Shown here: piece after piece, positions 9,420 to 16,410 of the stretch | Layout: every line of letters begins with the position of its first letter | Numbering within the stretch: position 1 is the first letter of the stretch | From: CAZAKO01 sp964546145 | GTDB taxonomy: Bacteria > Fidelibacterota > UBA2242 | Direction of reading: 5' to 3' | NCBI GenBank assembly: GCA_964546145.1 | Contig: CAZJIU010000015.1 | Coordinates: 1 to 35,622, forward strand | Length of the DNA stretch: 35,622 bases | Position numbers and translations under genes: made by a program | Notes under the pieces: model-generated | What the model saw: the letters and a program-made list of their open reading frames with translations, nothing else | Told to the model about the DNA's origin: nothing | Databases searched by the model: none

Positions 9420-9933
9420 ATCGAAAAATCTCTGGATCAAATATGCTATTATACTGGGAATAGCCCTGATATTACTTTTAGTGGTGAGTTTGAAAAACAG
9501 GCGCTATGAACCCAGGATCAGTGATGTGTTTAGCGTTAAAAGCGAAGATATTAATGCCATTACGATTTTGAAGGATACCACCTCGATCACTTTAGTAAAA
9601 GGCGATACAACCTGGATGTTTGCCAAACCTGATACGGGGCTAGTTAAAAATCTGCGGATCGAAAATTTTTTCAAGAATGTTGTTAATGCCAAAAAGGGTG
9701 GATATATAACTCAGAATCCGGATAAATATGACCAGTACAACGTTTCAGACACTAAAGGTTTGAAAGTGGAATTGAAGAAGGGTGAGTATGTTCTGGGATC
9801 AATCTATATTGGGCGCTCGAAAACCAACTATTCCCAAGATTATATCCGTTATCCCGATGATCCGAAAGTCTATCAGAGCAAGAGTAAACTGCTTAGTTCT
9901 ATCAGTGAAAGAGCCAGTTTTTGGCGCCGCTGA
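9412..9933 (+). CDS. DUF4340 protein, module 1, single-repeat form
   Basis: 173-residue protein with an N-terminal membrane anchor (about residues 9-27) and one DUF4340 unit outside the membrane: ..ITILKDTTSITLVKGDTTWMF.. then a helix (NLRIENFFKNVVNAKK), then VLGSIYIGRS and VYQSKSKL. GGAGGG at 9401-9406 supports the ATG. It overlaps the GldG-like gene by 8 bases. It matches one third of its module 2 counterpart, which carries three such units. DUF4340 genes commonly follow GldG-like genes; function unknown. It ends naturally at the same point as repeat 1 of the counterpart, so it is probably a compact form and not a truncation. Confidence 0.82.
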   Translation: MAKSKNLWIKYAIILGIALILLLVVSLKNRRYEPRISDVFSVKSEDINAITILKDTTSITLVKGDTTWMFAKPDTGLVKNLRIENFFKNVVNAKKGGYITQNPDKYDQYNVSDTKGLKVELKKGEYVLGSIYIGRSKTNYSQDYIRYPDDPKVYQSKSKLLSSISERASFWRR

Positions 9934-9971
9934 CAGACTGTTTGACTAGAAGAATCTTAGGGGAAATTATC

Positions 9972-10916
9972 GTGATAGAGATACAGAATCTGACAAAATA
10001 TTACGGAGATCTCCGGGCGGTGGATGGAATTTCGTTCACGGTTGAGCGGGGTGAAATTTTGGGTTTTCTGGGACCTAATGCCGCCGGGAAAACGACGACG
10101 ATGCGGGTTATTGCCGGTTACCTGCCAGCTACCTCCGGGAGCGTTTCGGTTGCCGGATTTGATGTCTTTAAAAACGGTCTTGAGGTAAAAAGACAGATTG
10201 GTTACCTACCCGAAAATCCGCCGCTCTACCTTGATATGCGGGTGTTTGATTATTTGCGTTTTGTGGCCGTAATCAAAGGAGTTAGCAGCCGGGAAGTTAA
10301 TAGTGAGGTCGAACGGGTCACTGATAAGTTAGCCCTTTCCGAAGTGCTCGACAAACAGATCGCTCAACTTTCCAAAGGTTTCAAGCAGCGCGTTGGCCTG
10401 GCACAGGCACTCCTCAACAATCCACCGGTACTGATTCTGGATGAGCCGACAATTGGCTTGGATCCCAAACAGATCATCGAAGTCAGAGAGTTGATTAAAA
10501 GCTTTGGCCAGGATCATACGGTTATCCTTTCCACCCATATCCTGCCCGAGGTCAGTATGACCTGCAATCGGGTAATTATTATCAATGAAGGCAGGCTGGT
10601 CGCGGTCGATACTCCCGAAAATCTGACCGCCAGATTAAAGGGTTCGGAATCTATTTTATTGGAAGTCGAGGGACCATCCGAAGAAGTAATCCAAACTATT
10701 AGACAAATTCCCCGAATAAGATCAGTTGCTTCGTTGTCGGCCAAAAAGTCAAACGTATCAAAATATACTGTCGAGGCCGAGGTGGGCGCAGACATTCGTA
10801 AGGAAATTGCTGCCGCAATTGTTCGGCACAATTGGGGATTGCTGGAACTGAAGACCGAGAGTTTGAGCCTGGAAAAGATTTTTCTCCAACTGACGACCAG
10901 GGAGGAGGGGAATTGA
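9972..10916 (+). CDS. ABC transporter ATPase, module 2 (GldA-like)
   Basis: 314-residue ABC ATPase, colinear with the module 1 ATPase without a gap for at least 190 residues. Walker A GPNAAGKTT (34-42; Ala replaces the usual third Gly but GxxxxGKT is intact), Q-loop YLPENPPLYLDM, signature LSKGF (133-137), Walker B VLILDEP, D-loop IGLD and His189 (STHIL). The frame is open back to a TTG at 9921, but the GTG at 9972 is preferred: AGGGGA at 9959-9964 precedes it and the protein then aligns with module 1 from residue 1. It follows the DUF4340 stop by 38 bases and overlaps the next ATG by one base (TGATG). Confidence 0.94.
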   Translation: MIEIQNLTKYYGDLRAVDGISFTVERGEILGFLGPNAAGKTTTMRVIAGYLPATSGSVSVAGFDVFKNGLEVKRQIGYLPENPPLYLDMRVFDYLRFVAVIKGVSSREVNSEVERVTDKLALSEVLDKQIAQLSKGFKQRVGLAQALLNNPPVLILDEPTIGLDPKQIIEVRELIKSFGQDHTVILSTHILPEVSMTCNRVIIINEGRLVAVDTPENLTARLKGSESILLEVEGPSEEVIQTIRQIPRIRSVASLSAKKSNVSKYTVEAEVGADIRKEIAAAIVRHNWGLLELKTESLSLEKIFLQLTTREEGN

Positions 10917-11683
10917 TGCGCAATATTCTGGCTATTTTCAAGCGGGATCTCAGAGGCTATTTCAGCTCCCCAATAGCTTATGTTATCATCGGACTTTTCG
11001 TGTTGGTTACAGGTATCTTTTTTTATCTTTTACTTTCCAGTTTTGTCCAGTACAGCTATGCCTTAATGATGCAGCAACAGAGCGCTCCATTGAATGTCAA
11101 TCTAATGATGGTTCGCCCCTTTCTCCTGAACCTGAGTGTAATCATTCTGTTTATCATTCCAATGATCACGATGCGCGCCTTTTCCGAAGAGAAGAAATCC
11201 GGGACAATTGAGTTGCTGCTGACTTCTCCTTTGACCAACTGGCAGATAATCATTGGTAAGTTTTTCGCAACTTACGTGCTGTTTTTAGCGATGATCGGCG
11301 TCACTCTCCTTTATATGATATTTTTATTTTTATGGGGTAATCCTGAGATTGTCCCGATTTTAATTGGCTATCTGGGGTTGCTTTTTTTCGGTGCAGCATT
11401 AATCGCAACCGGCAATTTCATCTCCTCACTGACTGAGAATCAGATTGTAGCGGCGGTAGGGACTTTTGCGGTGACGATGTTTTTATGGGTTGTAGGCTTT
11501 GCTGCCGATTCCGCTGGAAAAGTGCTAGGATCCGTTCTTGGTTACCTTTCGATCGTCGAGCATTTTGAAGATTTTTCAAAAGGAATTTTCGATACCAGTC
11601 ATTTGGTCTACTACCTTTCCGTAGCTGTGGTAATGCTGTTTTTGACTTTTCAATCGGTCGAATCCGCAAAGTGGAGGAGCTAG
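10916..11683 (+). CDS. ABC-2 permease, module 2 (GldF-like)
   Basis: 255-residue ABC-2 permease with about six membrane segments. It has the GldF-like features seen in module 1: N-terminal FKRDLRGYFSSPIAYVI and the loop TMRAFSEEKKSGTIELLLTSP. It also has a 20-residue insert after segment 1 (QYSYALMMQQQSAPLNVNLM, trimmed) that the module 1 permease lacks. The frame extends upstream to a TTG at 10832, but the ATG at 10916 has a strong GGAGGAGGGG site (10901-10910) and overlaps the ATPase stop by one base, the usual coupled arrangement. It should form the membrane channel with the ATPase upstream. Confidence 0.93.
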   Translation: MRNILAIFKRDLRGYFSSPIAYVIIGLFVLVTGIFFYLLLSSFVQYSYALMMQQQSAPLNVNLMMVRPFLLNLSVIILFIIPMITMRAFSEEKKSGTIELLLTSPLTNWQIIIGKFFATYVLFLAMIGVTLLYMIFLFLWGNPEIVPILIGYLGLLFFGAALIATGNFISSLTENQIVAAVGTFAVTMFLWVVGFAADSAGKVLGSVLGYLSIVEHFEDFSKGIFDTSHLVYYLSVAVVMLFLTFQSVESAKWRS

Positions 11684-11687
11684 CCCG

Positions 11688-13196
11688 ATGAAACTATCAC
11701 GCTGGTGTCTGATTGCTGGTTTACTGCTCCTGACAGCGGGTTTGATCATTTATTCTGTTACTAATGTCTGGCAGCTAAAATCACTGGTTATCATTGCTCT
11801 TGGTTGCGGATTGACGGTTTTTGCCTTGATTCGGATTGATCTTAAAAAATTCCTGCGGGATCGCCGGCTGATTTACGGCGGCAATATGGTGATAATAATT
11901 GTGCTAGTTGTTGCCATTGTCGGAATGATTAATTTTTTCCTTGCCCGACATACCTGGCGGATTGATGCAACTGCCGGCAAGACTTTTAGCTTATCGCCTC
12001 AGACTATTAAAATTTTAAATAATCTGAAAGTGGAGCTGGAAATCCTGGCTTTTGAAAAGGAAATGAATAAGGGATCAATTGAGGACCTGCTGAAAGAATA
12101 TGCCCATATTACTCCCCGCTTTAAATGGCAGATGATCGATCCAGACGAAAAGCCGGCTACTGCCAAGAAATACAAAATTAAGCAGTATGGCAATCTGGTG
12201 GTTATTGCCGGTTCGAGAGAAGAGCAGATCAGTACTGCAACTGAAGAGGCATTGACGAACGCCATTATCAAGGTGACTCGCGAAAAAACCAAAAAGGTAG
12301 CCTTCATCAATGGGCATGGGGAGTTGAGTACCAAGAGCACTGAGAGGGACGGCTATGCTGATGCAAAGACGGCAATTGAAGAACAAAATTATGCAGTAAC
12401 TGAGCTTCTACTCGCCGGTCTGGATTCAATTCCAGAGGATATTTCAGTGATTATTATCCCTGGTCCCCGCAAAGATTTTTTTCAGGGCGAACTGGATCTG
12501 ATTACTCATTATCTCGAGCATGGTGGCAGCGCTCTTTTTCTGCTTGATCCGCCGCCGGGAAATGGTATGACTAAATATATGCGCAACTGGCATGTCAATA
12601 TCGGTAATGATCTGGTTGTTGATGCCAGTGGGTTTGGTCGCTTGTTAGGAGCCGGACCAGAAATCCCGCTGGTCTCCTCCTATGGCGATCATCCGAGTGT
12701 GGCGGACTTGAATGGCTTGATGACCTTCTTTCCCCTGACCCGTTCGGTTAAACCGATCGAATCCCAAGACTCACAGATTTCCGTTACAACAATTGCAGAG
12801 ACCGGTCCCAACAGTTATGCGATAGACCAGAAACGAATCAAGGGCGAAGAAGAAATTTCGATCAATCCCGATGATCCGCGTGGGCCGATTTCGATAGCTT
12901 GTGCAACGACAATTACTCAACAAGATGGGCGCAAGACGCGAATTGTCACCGTCGGCGATGCGGATTTTGCCAGCAATGCCTATTATGCCAGTCAGGCCAA
13001 TGGTGACTTATTTATGAATATCGTCAGCTGGTTGATGGCGGATGAAGATTTGATTTCGATTCGACCCCACAATCCCGAGGTACGCATGGTGAATACGACA
13101 CCGGCGCAGATGCGAATCATTTTCTGGATGGTGGTGATTATTTTGCCTCTACTCGCTTTCAACACTGCAATTCTGGTCTTTGTCAGAAGGAGATAA
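11688..13196 (+). CDS. GldG-like membrane-anchored protein, module 2
   Basis: 502-residue GldG-type protein. Unlike the module 1 copy it has three N-terminal hydrophobic segments (about 7-24, 30-46 and 66-84) before the family sequence WRIDATAGKTFSLSPQTIKIL. The extracytoplasmic domain includes FINGHGELSTKS and a segment typical of the family, VIIIPGPRKDFFQGELDLI. A C-terminal membrane segment (FWMVVIILPLLAFNTAILVF) ends in basic residues. GGAGGAG at 11673-11679 supports the ATG. It begins 4 bases after the permease stop and ends 3 bases before the DUF4340 gene. The extra N-terminal segments are the clearest difference between the two modules at this position. Confidence 0.9.
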   Translation: MKLSRWCLIAGLLLLTAGLIIYSVTNVWQLKSLVIIALGCGLTVFALIRIDLKKFLRDRRLIYGGNMVIIIVLVVAIVGMINFFLARHTWRIDATAGKTFSLSPQTIKILNNLKVELEILAFEKEMNKGSIEDLLKEYAHITPRFKWQMIDPDEKPATAKKYKIKQYGNLVVIAGSREEQISTATEEALTNAIIKVTREKTKKVAFINGHGELSTKSTERDGYADAKTAIEEQNYAVTELLLAGLDSIPEDISVIIIPGPRKDFFQGELDLITHYLEHGGSALFLLDPPPGNGMTKYMRNWHVNIGNDLVVDASGFGRLLGAGPEIPLVSSYGDHPSVADLNGLMTFFPLTRSVKPIESQDSQISVTTIAETGPNSYAIDQKRIKGEEEISINPDDPRGPISIACATTITQQDGRKTRIVTVGDADFASNAYYASQANGDLFMNIVSWLMADEDLISIRPHNPEVRMVNTTPAQMRIIFWMVVIILPLLAFNTAILVFVRRR

Positions 13197-13199
13197 TGC

Positions 13200-14555
13200 A
13201 TGAAGGGTAGAGCGACCCTGATTCTACTGATAGTGTTTGTCCTTTTAGCTACCTTTCTCTACTTTTTCGAATTCAAGGGCGGCAAGAAACGCAAAGAACA
13301 TGAGCGTAATAAGGGGCTTGTCTTTAAAGTGCCTTTGGACAGTATCGCAGCTTTTTCGCTTTCTGCCAATAATCAGGATTTAACTCTACAAAATAGGGAT
13401 GGCAGCTGGATTCTGACGGCACCTGTTACCACGGATGCTGATTCTTATGCGGTGATTTCCAACCTGAAGGCGATCCTCGATACGCGAGTAGAACGTCTGA
13501 TTGTCGTTTCGATAACGGATCTGGATCAATATGGTCTGGATCATCCGCGGGGCTCGGTAACTTTAACCCGGTTTGGCGGCAAGGAACAAAAGTTACTCGT
13601 TGGTGCTGAGAATCCAACAGGCGGATTTATCTATGTAAAATTTGAAACTAAACTGCCGGTCTATACGGTGACCAAATCTCTATGGAATCAGGTCAATAAG
13701 CAGCCGTTTGATCTGCGGGATAAAAAAATCATGCATTTTAAACCGCCGGAGGTTGTCGAACTCGAGATTGTCTCTAAAACGAAAGGCAGGGTGCTTTTAA
13801 ATCGGGAAGGTGTAGATTGGGTAATCTCCAAGCCGGTGCGACTTAAGGCTAATTCCGGTGAGGTGGATTCTTATCTCAGTCGTCTAACTAATGGCAGGGT
13901 TAAGGAATTTGTTGAGGAATCGCCGACTGACCTTCGCCGGTACGGACTCCAAAAACCTTTGATTGCAATCCATGTCTCATGTAAAGATGAACAAGCAAGT
14001 ACAAGTTTAATTATCGGTGATTCCTTAAAAGGAGAGGAAATCGGCTTTTACACTCGGGAAAAATCCCGGCTACCGCTGTTTACTCTCGAAAGTTGGACCG
14101 TAAAAAATCTGAATAAAGGATACTTTGATTTTCAGGATAAGAAATTGATTACCTCAAATAGTGAAAATGTTACCCGCATTGTTGTCAAAAGGGATGAAGA
14201 GACCGGTATCGTCGCTCAGTATGACTCGGCAAAGTGGAAACTGGCGAATACTGATTCACTTACCATAGATGAGAATCGTCTCCGCCGCTGGGTAAATGCA
14301 ATTCGCAATTACGAGGTTGATGAACTGGTTTCCTACCAACCGGTGACAATGACGAAATACGGACTCGATCAACCGGCGATCCGAATTATTCTTTATCAAA
14401 ATAACCTGGAGCTGGGTCAAATTCTGATTGGTAAAAAGGCAGGCGATTATTTTTATACCAAATCAGCGGATCAGCCCTACATCTATAAGGTCAAAGCCTT
14501 TAAGATTCACGAGATAGAAAAAGACATTAAAGATTTTGCTGTATCGGAATCCTGA
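13200..14555 (+). CDS. DUF4340 protein, module 2, three tandem repeats
   Basis: 451-residue protein with an N-terminal membrane anchor (residues 5-22) and three consecutive DUF4340 units of about 130-140 residues. Each unit carries a W-x-(I/L)-x-x-P/N strand, a helix, then a Y-G-L motif: LDQYGLDHP, LRRYGLQKP and MTKYGLDQP. Units 1 and 2 each end in FD(L/F)(R/Q)DKK; unit 3 keeps a related end (IHEIEKDIKDF). AAGGAGA precedes the ATG. It closes the two-module operon; the next gene is on the opposite strand 48 bases on, with no obvious hairpin terminator between. The module 1 counterpart has only one unit, so repeat number differs between the two complexes. Function of DUF4340 is unknown; an extracytoplasmic scaffold is a guess. 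Confidence 0.88.
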   Translation: MKGRATLILLIVFVLLATFLYFFEFKGGKKRKEHERNKGLVFKVPLDSIAAFSLSANNQDLTLQNRDGSWILTAPVTTDADSYAVISNLKAILDTRVERLIVVSITDLDQYGLDHPRGSVTLTRFGGKEQKLLVGAENPTGGFIYVKFETKLPVYTVTKSLWNQVNKQPFDLRDKKIMHFKPPEVVELEIVSKTKGRVLLNREGVDWVISKPVRLKANSGEVDSYLSRLTNGRVKEFVEESPTDLRRYGLQKPLIAIHVSCKDEQASTSLIIGDSLKGEEIGFYTREKSRLPLFTLESWTVKNLNKGYFDFQDKKLITSNSENVTRIVVKRDEETGIVAQYDSAKWKLANTDSLTIDENRLRRWVNAIRNYEVDELVSYQPVTMTKYGLDQPAIRIILYQNNLELGQILIGKKAGDYFYTKSADQPYIYKVKAFKIHEIEKDIKDFAVSES

Positions 14556-14603
14556 TGGAAAATTCTCGATACTTATATCTAGCAGATTTTTCTTAAAAGT
14601 GTA

Positions 14604-15659
14604 TTAAGATTTTGCTGCTTTATAGCGATTGAGATTTTCGCGATAAGAACTATCCTCTGGGGCAAGATCTACCGCTTTCTGCATTGCCTCGATTGCCTCA
14701 TCAACATAGCCCGCTTCGAAAAGCAACTGTCCAAGAGTATCCCAGATAGAATCGGCTCTTGGTTCGATTTCGACTGCCTTTCGGGCGAGAGCAATACCTC
14801 GCTGATATTTATCCTTTACCCGATTCTGGAAAATGAACCAGGCATAGCTGTTCATCAGGGCCGGATTGTCTGGCAGAGCATTAACTGCCTCTTCGTAGGT
14901 TTGGATGGCATTTGGTTGATCCTGTTTACGGTCGTAATAGTGAGCCAGACTGCCATAGGCAAAATATTTTTGCTGGTCGTTAGTACATTTTTGGGCGAAG
15001 TGCCGGAGTGGATTGGGATTGTCCTCGTCATAAGCATAGTATTCGGCAATGCTAAATTCGGAGTTGAGATATAGCTCAGATTGCTGGTCGGTTTCGAGCG
15101 CCAGAACCTTTTGGTAGTATCTAAGCGCGGTCTGATCATCTCCACGATCATTTAATTTGTTGGCAATTTCATAATTCAGGTTGACATTGTTTGAATCCGT
15201 TTGGTGGCGGGTGAGCAGATCCTGTAAGGTGTTGTGCCCTTCTGAATAGTCCTTAATTTTTTGGAAATATTCATCCTTGTTGCCGTTAAATCCGACGATC
15301 CGATCGATTTCCTTGCCTTCGGCCGTCAGTACCAGCATAGTTGGGTAACCGGGAATTAACCACATCTCGCGGTTTTTACGACCAACTTCAGTGTTACCGT
15401 TGAACTTAAGTGCAAAGAAACGGGAATTGACAAAATTGATGAAATCAGGATTCTTGAAGACCAACTGGTCTAAGCGTTTGCACGAGCCTCACCCATCGGT
15501 GAAGAAATAAGCCAGGATCAGTTTGTTTTCCTTAGCAGCGCTGACTTTGGCTTCGCTAAGATCAATGGTTTGGAATTGAATCGAAGCTGGTTTTAATTCC
15601 TGCCGGGAAGTGCAGGCAACCAGTCCGAGGAGAAGAATTAAAGCGGGCAAATGTTTCAT
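14604..15659 (-). CDS. Predicted selenoprotein: thioredoxin-like/TPR lipoprotein with Sec in the U-G-S-C motif
   Basis: Read from the ATG at 15659, the frame runs 351 residues if the TGA at 15491-15489 (codon 57) is translated. The start MKHLPALILLLGLVAC is a lipoprotein signal with lipobox LVAC. A thioredoxin-like fold follows: ILAYFFTDG-U-GSCKRLD, where the TGA falls exactly on the first Cys of the CxxC motif, then KFNGNTEVG and the cis-proline GYPT, and DRIVGF. About four TPRs fill residues 130-350. Downstream of the TGA no stop occurs to 14604, and both sides encode one continuous known architecture (Thioredoxin_7 plus TPR). A SECIS-like hairpin follows the TGA. A sequencing error or a dead gene (TGC/TGT to TGA) is the alternative. 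The product should be tethered to a membrane facing the periplasm and act in thiol redox chemistry. Confidence 0.85.
15453..15474 (-). promoter_or_regulatory. Candidate bacterial SECIS element
   Basis: On the minus strand, a stem-loop begins 15 bases after the TGA: lower stem CTT/AAG, a two-base bulge (TC) on the 3' side, upper stem AGACC/GGTCT, and loop AGTT. The loop G is the second loop base, 24 bases after the TGA. Bacterial SECIS elements typically have a short apical loop with G in its first two positions about 16-37 bases after UGA, often with a bulge on the 3' side; this hairpin meets those rules. It would bind SelB to recode the UGA as selenocysteine. Confidence 0.7.
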
Positions 15660-15690
15660 ATAACTAATCTCACTCTTTTAATTGGCGCTA

Positions 15691-15719
15691 AAATTAAGTA
15701 AAAATATTTTTCGGTACAA
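15691..15719 (-). promoter_or_regulatory. Putative promoter of the selenoprotein gene
   Basis: On the minus strand TTGTAC (15719-15714) and TAATTT (15696-15691) are separated by 17 bases, placing transcription start about 25 bases before the ATG at 15659. This is a sigma-70-like pair with three mismatches in total. Confidence 0.4.
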
Positions 15720-15747
15720 GGTGATGAAAAAACAGTTAGCACTTCTC

Positions 15748-15763
15748 CGGCTGATTGAAGCCG
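15748..15763 (-). terminator. Weak hairpin after the RRM gene
   Basis: A 5-bp stem CGGCT/AGCCG with a six-base loop lies between the RRM stop and the selenoprotein promoter. On the minus strand a run of six T follows only about 14 bases later, so it is at best a weak terminator. Confidence 0.3.
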
Positions 15764-15799
15764 CAGCGAAAATAAATTTTTGGGGGAATTAATTAGTGC

Positions 15800-16087
15800 C
15801 TAGGATTCTTGTTGTCCCGAACCAGAATCTCCAGCAGGTTTGGAGAATCGGGGTTTCGGAGGACGGGCTTCATCAATTCTCAGGGTTCGCCCTTCATACT
15901 CTTTGCCGTTGAAAAGCTCTTTGATTTTTTCGGCCTCTTCAGCAGATCCCATCTCTACGAAACCAAAGCCTTTGTTGGTAATGATGTTGACATTTTTCAC
16001 TTCACCATGCTCTTTGAACAGCTCTTCTAACTGCTCATTGGTGACGGAATACCTCAGATTACCAACATACAGTTTACTACCTTGCAT
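15800..16087 (-). CDS. Small RRM-domain RNA-binding protein
   Basis: 95-residue protein made of one RNA recognition motif and a short Pro/Gly/Ser-rich tail. RNP2 is LYVGNL (residues 6-11) and RNP1 is KGFGFVEM (39-46), with the aromatic residues that stack on RNA intact. The helix 2 to strand 4 part (AEEAEKIKELFNGKEYEGRTLRIDEARP) is canonical. This is the bacterial Rbp type known from cyanobacteria and many other phyla, often cold-regulated. The frame extends 15 codons upstream, but GAGGAG (16100-16095) places the start at the ATG at 16087. A putative promoter about 190 bases upstream implies a long untranslated leader, a feature of cold-shock genes. Likely an RNA chaperone or post-transcriptional regulator. 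Confidence 0.93.
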   Translation of the reverse strand: MQGSKLYVGNLRYSVTNEQLEELFKEHGEVKNVNIITNKGFGFVEMGSAEEAEKIKELFNGKEYEGRTLRIDEARPPKPRFSKPAGDSGSGQQES

Positions 16088-16143
16088 TAAAATTCTCCTC
16101 GTGATCTTCTCATTGTAAATGTAAGTCAACATTACGCAGTATA

Positions 16144-16157
16144 ATGCAACACTGCAT
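16144..16157 (-). promoter_or_regulatory. Inverted repeat in the RRM gene leader
   Basis: ATGCA/TGCAT with a four-base loop sits inside the presumed leader of the RRM gene. Just nearer the gene the minus strand also offers an alternative pairing, GCAGT with ACTGC. Mutually exclusive pairings would suit a temperature or self-binding switch, but this is unproven. The 323 bases from 16088 to 16410 hold no gene, only this repeat and the two promoters listed. Confidence 0.3.
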
Positions 16158-16278
16158 CAATACCAGGTAAATATTAGGCTTTGGAATTCACAAGAGAAGT
16201 GACGCAATTAGATGATTAAACGACCTCTTTCTCGATAAACATTCAGTGAATATTTACGATCCTCAAACAACGCTGAAT

Positions 16279-16307
16279 ATTATAACAAAAAATTGACCAT
16301 TGCAAAA
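16279..16307 (-). promoter_or_regulatory. Putative promoter of the RRM gene
   Basis: On the minus strand a perfect TATAAT (16284-16279) is preceded at 17 bases by TTTTGC. It is divergent from, and overlaps, the addB promoter. Confidence 0.35.
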
Positions 16308-16321
16308 CTTTTTTTTAAAAT
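16293..16321 (+). promoter_or_regulatory. Putative promoter of addB
   Basis: TTGACC (16293-16298) and TAAAAT (16316-16321) with a 17-base spacer, about 85 bases before the addB ATG. An A/T-rich run follows the -35 box. Confidence 0.45.
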
Positions 16322-16410
16322 AATATTATCCCAGGTTTTTAAGCAAAATGTGAGTAGCTAGCGTTTAAAAAATTTGGCTCTCAAAAGGATTTCAATTAGA
16401 TTTAAGCAAA

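Noticed and set aside
9931..9960. TGA ending the module 1 DUF4340 gene as a second recoded stop
   Set aside because: Another in-frame stop follows after three codons, and the protein ends where repeat 1 of its paralogue ends; no Cys position is involved.
15464..15464. TTG at 15464 as the start of a 286-residue TPR protein
   Set aside because: It would start in mid-thioredoxin fold with no ribosome site; the upstream part supplies the signal peptide and active-site motif in the same frame.
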